From: Bythopirellula polymerisocia
GTDB lineage: Bacteria > Planctomycetota > Planctomycetia > Pirellulales > Lacipirellulaceae
NCBI RefSeq assembly: GCF_007860015.1
Contig: NZ_SJPS01000006.1
Coordinates: 124,001 to 188,000 of the forward strand
Length of the DNA stretch: 64,000 bases
Reading direction: 5' to 3'
Both the position numbers and the translations under genes were made by a program. Position 1 is the first letter of the stretch, and every line of letters starts with the position of its first letter. This document shows positions 46,941-54,683 of the stretch, piece by piece. The notes beneath the pieces were generated by a model. The model was given only the letters and a program-made list of their open reading frames with translations, had not been told where the DNA came from and ran no database searches.

Positions 46941-47954
46941 ATGCAAAGAGTGCAACGCAACAAGCCAATTCATGGTTTTACCTTAGTAGAACTATTGGTG
47001 GTAATTGCTATTATTGGTGTTTTGGTAGCCTTATTGCTCCCAGCCGTTCAGGCAGCCCGAGAAGCTGCACGGCGAGCCCAGTGCAGTAATAATCTTCACC
47101 AAATGGGACTGGGCGCACAAAACTACGCTTCAACTCACAATTCGCTTCCAACTGGGTATGGGAGAACTCTTGAGCATATTGAGGAAAATGTAAACTTTGT
47201 TAAGCATGGCTTATTTGTGGATATTTTGCCCTATATGGAACAAGGCAACGTCTACGATCAAATGATCTTCGACTATTACAAGACAGGAAAACCTTACTTC
47301 GAAGACCCTGCGCGAGATTCCGTTGTCGAGAGCTATATTTGTCCCTCCTGGCCAGATGCGAAGATTACTCTCTCAGCTGACCCGAACTATGAATATCAGT
47401 TGGGTGCCCTGAACTCTTATACAGGAGTTGGGGGAGCCGTCCGAAACCGTGGAGAGGCGCTCATTGCTTCATCCTTCGGAAGCATACCTGACAATGGGGC
47501 GTTTCTTATGGAGGAAATAAGGTATGGTGGTGGAGCGCGTCCAAAAATAGCAAGAATTGGCAGAGAGAGAAAACTTGCCGAAATTCAGGATGGGCAAAGC
47601 AATACATTCATGATCGGGGAGTTTGTCCACCGTGCCTGTTGTCTCGGTCAATTGGTGGAAGCTCCTCCCGGAAATGTGCGACCGTGGTACGTATCAGGGT
47701 TCAGTGATGGCCCTTATGCATTTAAGGTCCTAGAAACATCTCCAAATGCTTGTGTCGTTCGAAATTCGGGTGACTGCGTGACTGGGAATGCGATAAACTT
47801 CAACTATCTCCCGCTGGGTAGCTTTCACCCGGGAACTACTCAGTTTGTGAACATTGATGGTAGCGTTCATTCAATCTCCGATGATATCGACATTGAGATT
47901 TATAAAGACTTGGCCACTGCAAACGGTGAGGAACCTGTTAATGTGGCGCTGTGA
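46941..47954 (+). CDS. DUF1559 type II pseudopilin-like protein
   Basis: 337 residues. N-terminal prepilin motif GFTLVELLVVIAIIGVLVALLLPAVQ, then AAREAARRAQCSNNLHQMGLG..NYASTHN, the planctomycete DUF1559 hallmark, and the C-terminal SFHPGTTQFVNIDGSVHSISDDID. Very numerous family in planctomycetes; processed by prepilin peptidase and probably part of pilus-like or secretion assemblies. It overlaps the downstream lipoprotein gene by 14 bp. Confidence 0.92.
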   Translation: MQRVQRNKPIHGFTLVELLVVIAIIGVLVALLLPAVQAAREAARRAQCSNNLHQMGLGAQNYASTHNSLPTGYGRTLEHIEENVNFVKHGLFVDILPYMEQGNVYDQMIFDYYKTGKPYFEDPARDSVVESYICPSWPDAKITLSADPNYEYQLGALNSYTGVGGAVRNRGEALIASSFGSIPDNGAFLMEEIRYGGGARPKIARIGRERKLAEIQDGQSNTFMIGEFVHRACCLGQLVEAPPGNVRPWYVSGFSDGPYAFKVLETSPNACVVRNSGDCVTGNAINFNYLPLGSFHPGTTQFVNIDGSVHSISDDIDIEIYKDLATANGEEPVNVAL

Positions 47955-48408
47955 AGTTCGAGCATTCCCTCTGTGGTGGATAGGATTGCTTGCCGTGGTC
48001 GTTGGAATATCTGCGGGCTGCGATCAAGGGCCCCTGGTTGTTCCAGTAGAGGGAACGGTTTACTACAACGATAAGCCTCTTCCCTTCGGCAGCGTGATGT
48101 TTCAACCACAAATGGGACAGCCCGCTGGTGCGAGAATTGCTGAAGATGGAACTTTCAAGCTCAGTACTTTTTCTGAATACGATGGAGCAATCGTCGGCCA
48201 GCACAAAGTGAAAGTTTCCTGTTACGCATCTCAGAGCCCCGAGCTTGCCAAGAAGAAAACTGTCGGGGAACAAACACTTGGTCCCAGCCTAATTCCTGAG
48301 AATTACACCTATTCTGATCAAAGTGGACTTACTGCCGATATCAATTCGGAGGGAAATGAACCGATTGAGCTTCGCTTGACAGGTCCACCGATAAAGGTGC
48401 CTCGGTAG
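47941..48408 (+). CDS. Small lipoprotein paired with DUF1559 protein
   Basis: 155 residues from the ATG at 47941 (MWRCEVRAFPLWWIGLLAVV); the frame opens at 47854 inside the DUF1559 gene. The signal peptide ends with lipobox ISAGC. The body (VPVEGTVYYNDKPLPFGSVMFQPQMG, GTFKLSTFSEYDGAIVGQHKVKV) has the transthyretin/carboxypeptidase-regulatory-like beta sandwich common in planctomycete lipoproteins found beside DUF1559 genes. Function unknown. Confidence 0.85.
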   Translation: MWRCEVRAFPLWWIGLLAVVVGISAGCDQGPLVVPVEGTVYYNDKPLPFGSVMFQPQMGQPAGARIAEDGTFKLSTFSEYDGAIVGQHKVKVSCYASQSPELAKKKTVGEQTLGPSLIPENYTYSDQSGLTADINSEGNEPIELRLTGPPIKVPR

Positions 48409-48461
48409 TATAGCGTACTTGGCATTTCTCTTTCCTTCTAGTAGAGACTAAATACTTTGCC

Positions 48462-49604
48462 ATGAAGCGAACAATGTACCACGGATGGTTAATTGCCTTG
48501 TTGTTTTCAGCCGGGCTATTTGAGGCTGACTGCTACTCTCAAAGCTCCACCGATTCCGCAGTGCGCATTGTGCGCCCCGTTCGCGGCGTGTGGGTTGCCA
48601 ATGTGGGTACGCCCACATTGACCTCAATAAAAGGCATTCACGAGTTCGTTGATCTAGCCGACCGCTGCGGTATCAACACGCTGTATGTGGTGGTTTGGAA
48701 TCGCGGCATGACGACGTACCCGAGCGAAATCATGCTGCGAGAATCGGGTCAAGCAGTCGATCCTCGCTACCAAGAATTCGACATGCTGAAGGAAATCGTC
48801 GATGCGGCGCATGCTAAGAAGATCCGTGTAATCGCCTGGTTTGAATTCGGGTTCTCTTGTTCCTATGAAGAGCCCGACGGAGGCTGGTTAATTCGAAAAC
48901 ATCCCGATTGGGCAGCTTTGGATGTCGACGGCAAACTCGTCAGCAAAGACGGATTCCAGTGGATGAATGGTAGCCGCCCTGAAGTTCAGGACTTTGTGCT
49001 CTCACTGCTCAAGGAGATTCTTACCAATTACGACGTGGATGGCGTACAGGGTGACGATCGCCTACCTGGGTGCCCGAGCACGGGTGGTTACGATCCCTGG
49101 ACCGTAAAACTCTACAAAGAACAACACGCTGGTCGTGAACCACCCGCTGACCACCTTGATCCAGACTGGATCGAATGGCGAGCTAACCTACTGAATGAAT
49201 TCATGGGCCGGATGTATCGAGAGATGAAGGCGACTCGACCAGATGCAGTCGTTTCGGCGGCTCCGAGTATCTATCCCTGGTGCAAGCAGCAGTATTTACA
49301 GGATTGGCCTATTTGGATCGAAAACGGTTGGGTCGACGAAATCTGCCCACAGATATATCGCAGCGAGGTGGCGGTTTACGAGGCGGAACTGAAGAAGATT
49401 GTGGACCAGTTCGTCGCACCTGAGAATTATCACTTATTGAGTCCCGGAATCTTGGTACTCACGGCGGATGGTGATTACAACGATACCGAACGTGTTCAAG
49501 GAATGGTCGAAGCGAACCGCGCGGTTGGCATAGAAGGCGAAGTCTTCTTTTACGATGCCGCGTTAAACGAAAACCGGGAGTTTTTCGAATCGTTGTACAA
49601 ATGA
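48462..49604 (+). CDS. GHL10-family glycoside hydrolase
   Basis: 380 residues: signal peptide (WLIALLFSAGLFEADC), then a GHL10 TIM-barrel: VRGVWVANVGTPTLTS, INTLYVVVWNRGMTTYP, RVIAWFEFGFSC, YDVDGVQGDDRLPGCP, AAPSIYPWCKQQYLQDWPIW and DEICPQIYRSEV. It is the shorter relative of the enzyme at 32637-34319 and lacks the dockerin-like and PEP-CTERM parts, so it should be periplasmic or freely secreted. Expected action is on glycan of peptidoglycan type, by analogy with DigH. Confidence 0.82.
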   Translation: MKRTMYHGWLIALLFSAGLFEADCYSQSSTDSAVRIVRPVRGVWVANVGTPTLTSIKGIHEFVDLADRCGINTLYVVVWNRGMTTYPSEIMLRESGQAVDPRYQEFDMLKEIVDAAHAKKIRVIAWFEFGFSCSYEEPDGGWLIRKHPDWAALDVDGKLVSKDGFQWMNGSRPEVQDFVLSLLKEILTNYDVDGVQGDDRLPGCPSTGGYDPWTVKLYKEQHAGREPPADHLDPDWIEWRANLLNEFMGRMYREMKATRPDAVVSAAPSIYPWCKQQYLQDWPIWIENGWVDEICPQIYRSEVAVYEAELKKIVDQFVAPENYHLLSPGILVLTADGDYNDTERVQGMVEANRAVGIEGEVFFYDAALNENREFFESLYK

Positions 49605-49951
49605 GTCCGACTGCGGTGTGGTACTTTGGATACCTTAAGTCGATAAGGACCCTATTCGTACACTGGCAGAGTTTGCTTGAGAAATGCTTCCAGGATGGCA
49701 TCCTCGGTACGAGTCCAAAGATTGCACACTGCGAAATCGTCTTGGAGTGTTACTTTCCGAGAAAAAAACCCAACTTATGCCGGAGAGTCCCGGAAATTGA
49801 ACAGGGCTACAAATCGATTTTGCGTAACGCAATCGGTTGCTGGCATCATGTTGACAATACCAGAGTGACATTTTCAAAGCATATTGCCACTGAGAGTGCG
49901 CAAAGCAGATGGCCGCATCCTTACCGCAAAAATAAATCATCGTACAGACCC
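49605..49951. other. Convergent spacer
   Basis: About 350 bp between convergent genes. Frames overlapping it on both strands lack protein character. No clear terminator hairpin with a T-run was found. Confidence 0.4.
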
Positions 49952-50812
49952 TCATAGGTTTGCCGATTTTCTTTTGGAGACATTCGATTTCATGAACTGC
50001 AAAGCATCTCGAGCAAGTTGGTCTTCGCTTTCGTACATGGAACGCCAAATTTTTGTCGCGGCTGCGATGCCAGGTAAAAAGAGGCCAAAGGCTTCGACGG
50101 TGAGCCAACCGTCGTAGCCTGTCTCAGCTAGTACGTTAAATGTTGCGTCCCAGCGGACGTTCCCTGTTCCGGGCGTGCTGCGATCGTTTTCTGAGATATG
50201 CACATGGGCCAAGTGCGGAGCGCAAGTGCGAATTGCATTTTCGATCTGTTTTTCTTCAATGTTGGAATGAAAAGTATCGTACATCAGTTTGCAACTGGGG
50301 TGATTCACTTCCGCCACAAAGCGAGTCAAGTCGGTCATGCAATTGACGAAATAACATTCGAATCGATTGAGTGCCTCGACGGCCAACAACACATTCACTT
50401 TGCCTGCGTGGTCGGCGACCTCGCGCATGCTCTCGACACCCCAAGCCCACTCCTGAGGAGTGGGACCGGCACCGCTGAACTCACCCAGGGCAGAGTGGTA
50501 TGGCCCGCAGAGCACTTGGGCCCCCAAGGCCTGACAGCAATCCAGAGTTCGCTTGTTGGCCGCAACTCCCGCGGACCGTACGGCCGGATCGTCACTGATG
50601 CAATTTTCGTCGGCGCCGCGAACGGTGACGGCAGTACACTCAAGGCCTAGGTCGGCCAGTCGCTTGCCCCAGGCTTGGTAGTGGGCCTCATCGAGTTGAA
50701 ATACCGGCACTTCCACGCCATCGTAGCCCATCTTCTTGAGGCTTTCCAGAACTGGCAAGCTCGAATCATCGAGATGGTCAGTCCACAACAGCAGGTTCAG
50801 GCCGTATTTCAT
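49952..50812 (-). CDS. Tagatose/psicose 3-epimerase-type TIM-barrel protein
   Basis: 286 residues of the sugar phosphate isomerase/epimerase (AP endonuclease 2) superfamily. Candidate metal and catalytic residues E146 (AVEALNRFE), D179 (MYDTFHSN), H205 (HVHISEND) and E240 (TVEAFG) have the same spacing (33, 26, 35) as E152, D185, H211 and E246 of Pseudomonas cichorii D-tagatose 3-epimerase. A C3 epimerase of free ketoses is the best guess. In keto-sugar pathways related TIM barrels also act on 3-keto sugars. Next gene upstream is an exported oxidoreductase. Confidence 0.82.
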   Translation of the reverse strand: MKYGLNLLLWTDHLDDSSLPVLESLKKMGYDGVEVPVFQLDEAHYQAWGKRLADLGLECTAVTVRGADENCISDDPAVRSAGVAANKRTLDCCQALGAQVLCGPYHSALGEFSGAGPTPQEWAWGVESMREVADHAGKVNVLLAVEALNRFECYFVNCMTDLTRFVAEVNHPSCKLMYDTFHSNIEEKQIENAIRTCAPHLAHVHISENDRSTPGTGNVRWDATFNVLAETGYDGWLTVEAFGLFLPGIAAATKIWRSMYESEDQLARDALQFMKSNVSKRKSANL

Positions 50813-50881
50813 CGATTTGCGATCTCCTCAGTGGGGAACTTGTGTCCATAAGGTCAGGAAGATTTCATTGTCTCTATCATA

Positions 50882-52153
50882 TCAGGCTTCAGGCAATTCG
50901 TAGCCCTGTCTCCGGGGGCGAATCAGCAATTCGTTGGCCTCGGTGTCGTCGACGAACTTCTCATTCTCGGGATCCCACTGGAGCTTTCTGCCAAGTTCGC
51001 GGGTAATGTTGAGCAGATGACATACCGAGACGGAACGGTGGCCGATTTCTACGTCCGCGTTAGGTAGCACGCGTGACTGCATACAATCGAGCCAGTTCTT
51101 GATGTGCGGCCGAGCGATCCAACCTTCTCCCTCCCACTTTTCAGCGACTGCCGGCCTGGGGGCATCTTTGACGAAGTCGGCGGGGTTGGTAGCGAAGCGG
51201 TTCCGGTTGATTTCCATCTTGCATTCCGTGCCAACAAAAATCCCGCCGCCTTCAGGTCCCTTGCCCGGTTCGAGTTCAAAGCGGACTTCGGTACCATCGT
51301 CATATTTCATGGCGACTTTGCCATTTGTACCGGGTGATAGGGGCCAAAGTTCGGTCGGTCCGGTATGGCTCTTGCCGAGGGCAGACTGGATCTGATCAAC
51401 ACCGTGAGCGCCCCAGTTAGTCATTTCGCCACCAGAATAGGCGCGAAAACGCATCCAATTACGCTGCAATGCAGCGTTGTAGGGGCGCAGCTCGGTCGGC
51501 CCACACCAGAGATCCCAGTTGTCCCCCTCGGGAATCTCTTCTTCCGGCAAACCCTCGTACCTATTTGGACCTGGATATTGAACGCCGAGAACCTTTTTGA
51601 TCTTTCCCAGCTTTCCGTCACGCAACAAATCGCAGCAGAAACGGTTGACTTCCATGGTGCGTTGCTGCGTGCCGACTTGAAATATGCGATTGTGCTTGCG
51701 AACTGCGTCGACCAGGACCCTACCTTCTTGAATGTATGCCGTCAGCGGCTTCTCGGCATAGACATCAAGTCCCGCCTGCACGGCGAACATGCAGGGAAGG
51801 GTACGGGCATGATCTGGCGTACCGACGATAACTGCGTCGAGTTGCTCCTTGTCGAGCATGACATGGTAGTCGTCGTAGATTGGCCAGTTCCCTTTGCAAA
51901 TTCGCAGCGTATCGAGCATCTGTTCTCGATAGCAATCAGCAATCGCGACAACTCGCCCCGGCGCGGGGACTTGACTGATAAGTTGTCGTGACCGGCCGCC
52001 CGTGCCAATGACACCGATGCGAATCTCCGAATTCGGCCCCGGATTTCCCTCACGACCTAATAGGCGGGATGGTAAATAGTGAAACAGGCCGAGGGCTGCC
52101 CCGGCTGCACTTGTATTATGCAAAAAGCCGCGTCGTGAAATTTGGCGAGACAT
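50882..52153 (-). CDS. Tat-exported Gfo/Idh/MocA oxidoreductase, second copy
   Basis: 423 residues. Twin-Arg signal ISRRGFLHNTSAAGAALGLF, Rossmann motif RIGVIGTGGRSRQL, CYREQMLDTLRICKG, family Lys in YAEKPLTAYIQEG, and the C-terminal GGEMTNWGAHGVDQIQSALG typical of exported planctomycete members. A NAD(P)-dependent sugar oxidoreductase by family; possible partner of the epimerase-like protein 69 bp downstream. Substrate unknown. Confidence 0.87.
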   Translation of the reverse strand: MSRQISRRGFLHNTSAAGAALGLFHYLPSRLLGREGNPGPNSEIRIGVIGTGGRSRQLISQVPAPGRVVAIADCYREQMLDTLRICKGNWPIYDDYHVMLDKEQLDAVIVGTPDHARTLPCMFAVQAGLDVYAEKPLTAYIQEGRVLVDAVRKHNRIFQVGTQQRTMEVNRFCCDLLRDGKLGKIKKVLGVQYPGPNRYEGLPEEEIPEGDNWDLWCGPTELRPYNAALQRNWMRFRAYSGGEMTNWGAHGVDQIQSALGKSHTGPTELWPLSPGTNGKVAMKYDDGTEVRFELEPGKGPEGGGIFVGTECKMEINRNRFATNPADFVKDAPRPAVAEKWEGEGWIARPHIKNWLDCMQSRVLPNADVEIGHRSVSVCHLLNITRELGRKLQWDPENEKFVDDTEANELLIRPRRQGYELPEA

Positions 52154-52326
52154 AGTATTCCTCTTTTGGATCTTCCGTGATTTTAGTGGCTGAATATTGC
52201 TAGGGAAGGTGTTCTTTGTGGAGAATGTTCGGGATGAGCAAACTTACAGAACATTACTGTCAGTTGTTAGGTTTGCAAGCTTCCTGAGAAGTGTGGGAGG
52301 TTTCTCTTTCACTATAGCAGAAGCGG

Positions 52327-52545
52327 GTGGAGATCAGATTGGTTCATTGCGGCGATCCGGTGACGTGCCCCGAGTGTGGCGCCCAGTGTGTGATCACCGA
52401 CCATTCGCCAGAGCGAACGTGGAGGCATTTGGACACGATGCCGTTTGAAACACTGCTGCGAGCACGCACCCCCAGGGCCAAATGCAAGGCGTGCGGAGTG
52501 AAGACCACAAACGTTGCCTGCCAGGGATCTGTTGCACACAAATGA
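52327..52545 (+). pseudogene. ISL3-family transposase fragment
   Basis: 73 codons matching the N-terminal zinc-finger part of ISL3 transposases: CPECGAQCVITDHSPERTWRHL, then DTMPFETLLRARTPRAKCKACGVKT, with two CxxC pairs. The frame then ends, and the DDE catalytic domain is missing. No inverted repeats were recognised around it. A relic of an insertion sequence. Confidence 0.75.
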
Positions 52546-52660
52546 ACTCAGCACTAATTTGGGTACTGGAGAAACTGGGAGGTCAGTGTTCACGAGGTTC
52601 TGAAATAGGATAAACCTGGTTGGCCTTTGGTCAGAAAGTGTTTTGTAACGAGCTCTAATT

Positions 52661-53050
52661 ATGTGGATATTTACCAAGCATGGATTCTTCAGTGCCGTCT
52701 GCTCGCGACAGGGCAATGGGGAACACGGTCAACCCATTGACCTCAATCGCATCATGGTTCGGGCACGGGTGCGAGACGATCTCGAAACCCTTCAAAAACG
52801 GTTCCCAGAGCTGCTCGCTGACTGCCAGATTCAAGAGTCTGCGGATACCGACTATGCCTTCCGTCTGTTCCTGCCAAAGGTCACCTGGGTTGAAGTGGTT
52901 GCGGGACTCGCCGATGAGACAGACTACGATAATTTCAAATCAGAAGTCGCCCAGCATCAGGACAAAGCGGCGGTGGCCTACTAGCGTTCGCTGCACGATG
53001 TCTGGTCCACCATGTACCGCTTACAGCAACAAATGGTATGGCAGGGATGA
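52661..53050 (+). pseudogene. Small conserved protein gene interrupted by TAG
   Basis: Starts MWIFTKHGFFSAVCSRQGNG and continues to HQDKAAVAY, then TAG (52982-52984), then RSLHDVWSTMYRLQQQMVWQG and TGA at 53048-53050. The opening matches a small conserved family of unknown function that I recognise only by this motif; the last 21 residues continue in frame past the stop, so the gene lost its C-terminus to a nonsense change. The stop overlaps the next remnant (ATGA). Confidence 0.72.
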
Positions 53051-53115
53051 ATGACTTAATCGGCTACATTCACGGCCATGCTGACCAGTTTGAACAACTG
53101 CTGATAAATCATTGA
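53047..53115 (+). pseudogene. N-terminal remnant of a metallophosphoesterase
   Basis: 22 codons, MNDLIGYIHGHADQFEQLL, close to the DLIGDIHGHAD start of Ser/Thr-phosphatase-like or diadenosine tetraphosphatase-like enzymes. The metal-binding Asp of GDIHG is Tyr here, and the frame stops after 22 residues. It overlaps the upstream broken gene as ATGA, so the two were once an operon. Confidence 0.6.
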
Positions 53116-53168
53116 CTTTCAGTCAGAAAGTAAATGATAATCAGTCATTCTCTTTGGGAGGGAACTAA

Positions 53169-53513
53169 ATGAACCACATTCAAAGGCCCACCTCTATCAA
53201 CGTTCTCGCTAATCTCCCCAGCAATTTGCCGAACGAACTTTTCACGACACTTCTTGAAGCAGATCAGTTCCGGATCGAGCGAATCGTTTCCCATGGGCAC
53301 GCATCCCCGGAAGACTTTTGGTACGACCAAGATCAAAACGAATGGGTTCTCGTCCTCAAGGGTGCCGCGAAGCTGCAATTCGAAGACAACATCATGACAT
53401 TGAATGCGGGCGAATTTGTGAATATACCGGCTCATACGAAACATCGTGTTGCTTGGATCACGGTTGACGAACCGACCATTTGGTTGGCGATTTATTACGG
53501 GGATGCAAAGTGA
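53169..53513 (+). CDS. Small cupin-domain protein
   Basis: 114 residues. Cupin motif pieces: EWVLVLKGAAKLQFE, NAGEFVNIPAHTKHRVAW. The first metal-type motif lacks the usual His pair at this position (the HASPEDFWYD region may stand in). GGGAGGG lies 10 nt before the ATG. It overlaps the TfoX-C gene (GTGA). Binding ligand unknown. Confidence 0.8.
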   Translation: MNHIQRPTSINVLANLPSNLPNELFTTLLEADQFRIERIVSHGHASPEDFWYDQDQNEWVLVLKGAAKLQFEDNIMTLNAGEFVNIPAHTKHRVAWITVDEPTIWLAIYYGDAK

Positions 53514-53734
53514 GACTCCCTATTGAAACACTTCCCAACCTTGGTCCTAAGAGCGGTCATTGGCTGCGGGAGGCTGGCATCACCACGATTGCCGAACTCG
53601 AAAGACTTGGAGCAGTCGTAGCCTTCAGAATTGTTAAGCGACGCCAACCCACGGCTAGCCTCAACCTTCTATGGGCATTAGCAGCTGGTCTTGAAGGAAA
53701 GGATTGGCGTGAACTAGAAGAGATCACGAAATAG
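53510..53734 (+). CDS. TfoX C-terminal domain protein
   Basis: 74 residues from the GTG at 53510, which overlaps the cupin stop. IETLPNLGPKSGHWLREAGI, IAELERLGAVVAFRIVKR and ASLNLLWALAAGLEGKDWREL are the TfoX_C helix-hairpin-helix pattern. Only the C-terminal domain is present; the N-terminal TfoX domain of competence regulators is absent. Function outside Pasteurellaceae is not established. Confidence 0.82.
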   Translation: MRLPIETLPNLGPKSGHWLREAGITTIAELERLGAVVAFRIVKRRQPTASLNLLWALAAGLEGKDWRELEEITK

Positions 53735-53760
53735 CAACTAAGCAAGGAAGCTGAAGAAGA

Positions 53761-54435
53761 ATGAGCAATCAGACTTACACACCCGGCCCAACTCCAAACA
53801 CTGTGCGAAGTGTTGATGGCAAAGTCCTCGATGTCCCGGATACCTGGATTCTACTTCCTCCAGGGGATGCGGCTCTAACCAGGCGAGTGAAAGCCGATGG
53901 CGATCATTGGGTCGTTGCTGAGAAGAAGGGTCGCAAGGTTTTCTCGCGAGGAGTATGGGCACCGGCATCAACCATCGAGCGAATTCGTACCGAGCTCGAA
54001 GCTGAAAGATCCACCGAAAGTTATGCCAAGAAAAAGAAAACCAATGCTAACCGACGGGAAAAAGCTCAGAGCGAATACGTTGAAGATTTTACTGCTGCAG
54101 TAGTAAAATTTCTTGCGTTTCATCCCGCTCATGGCGATCTTGCCCACAAGCTTGCTCGACAGGTAGCCGATCATGCTACGCCAGTTGGAAGTGGAACAGT
54201 GGCTCGAACGAAACGAATCCCTGTGGAGCAACGTGCCGAAGCAGCGGTCATTGCCTGGATGCGTCACACAACGACCGGTTACGACTCCATGAAAATCCCT
54301 CGTGTGAAGGGTAAGCGACGGGAAGTTCGTAGAATGCTGGCTCAGCGATCTAAAGAACTGCTGGCAGGTTATCGCCTAGGCGAAGCAGGTAAAGATGATT
54401 GCCCATTGGCGAAGGCGTTGTTAGCCATTCCATAG
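53761..54435 (+). CDS. DUF2293 protein
   Basis: 224 residues. N-terminal part WILLPPGDAALTRRVKADGDHWVVAEKKGRKVFSRGVW and C-terminal RIPVEQRAEAAVIAWMRHTTTGYDSMKIPR (DUF2293) with KGKRREVRRMLAQRS. Lys/Arg-rich middle. Soluble, possibly nucleic-acid-binding. 26 bp after the TfoX-C gene; likely co-transcribed with it and the cupin gene. Confidence 0.82.
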   Translation: MSNQTYTPGPTPNTVRSVDGKVLDVPDTWILLPPGDAALTRRVKADGDHWVVAEKKGRKVFSRGVWAPASTIERIRTELEAERSTESYAKKKKTNANRREKAQSEYVEDFTAAVVKFLAFHPAHGDLAHKLARQVADHATPVGSGTVARTKRIPVEQRAEAAVIAWMRHTTTGYDSMKIPRVKGKRREVRRMLAQRSKELLAGYRLGEAGKDDCPLAKALLAIP

Positions 54436-54462
54436 TTATCTCGCATTACGGGTTGCTTGCAA

Positions 54463-54645
54463 TCAATCGATTTCAATCTCTACGCAGCAGTGGTCACTCG
54501 GCCCCCATTGATCTGGTTCGTTGAGTGCTCTCACCCGAATTCGTTCCGACAGACACTTCGAGGCAAATACATAGTCGAGCTGACGCGTTGCTGTAGCAGG
54601 CGACTGGCGACTTGGCCATAAAATCAATTTAGTCAGAACTTCCCT
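54463..54645 (-). pseudogene. C-terminal remnant of an endonuclease/exonuclease/phosphatase protein
   Basis: An open minus-strand frame without a start codon reads ...TRQLDYVFASKCLSERIRVR...EPDQWGPSDHCCVEIEID. The LDYVFAS and SDHC motifs are the terminal catalytic pieces of the EEP (exonuclease III-like) fold. The upstream part of the gene is lost: three stops precede it. A decayed fragment. Confidence 0.65.
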
Positions 54646-54651
54646 TTATTA

Positions 54652-54679
54652 CTAACTGCTAACGACTAACCGCTAACAG
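54652..54679. repeat. 7-bp tandem repeat at a gene end (CTAACNN x4)
   Basis: Units CTAACTG, CTAACGA, CTAACCG, CTAACAG. It starts four bases beyond the stop codon of the minus-strand PQQ gene. On that strand each unit carries TAG (GTTAG), so three frames all meet a stop. Confidence 0.8.
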
Positions 54680-54683
54680 CTTT

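Noticed and set aside
52327..52545. Intact ISL3 insertion sequence
   Set aside because: Only the N-terminal zinc-finger region remains; the catalytic domain and terminal repeats are missing.
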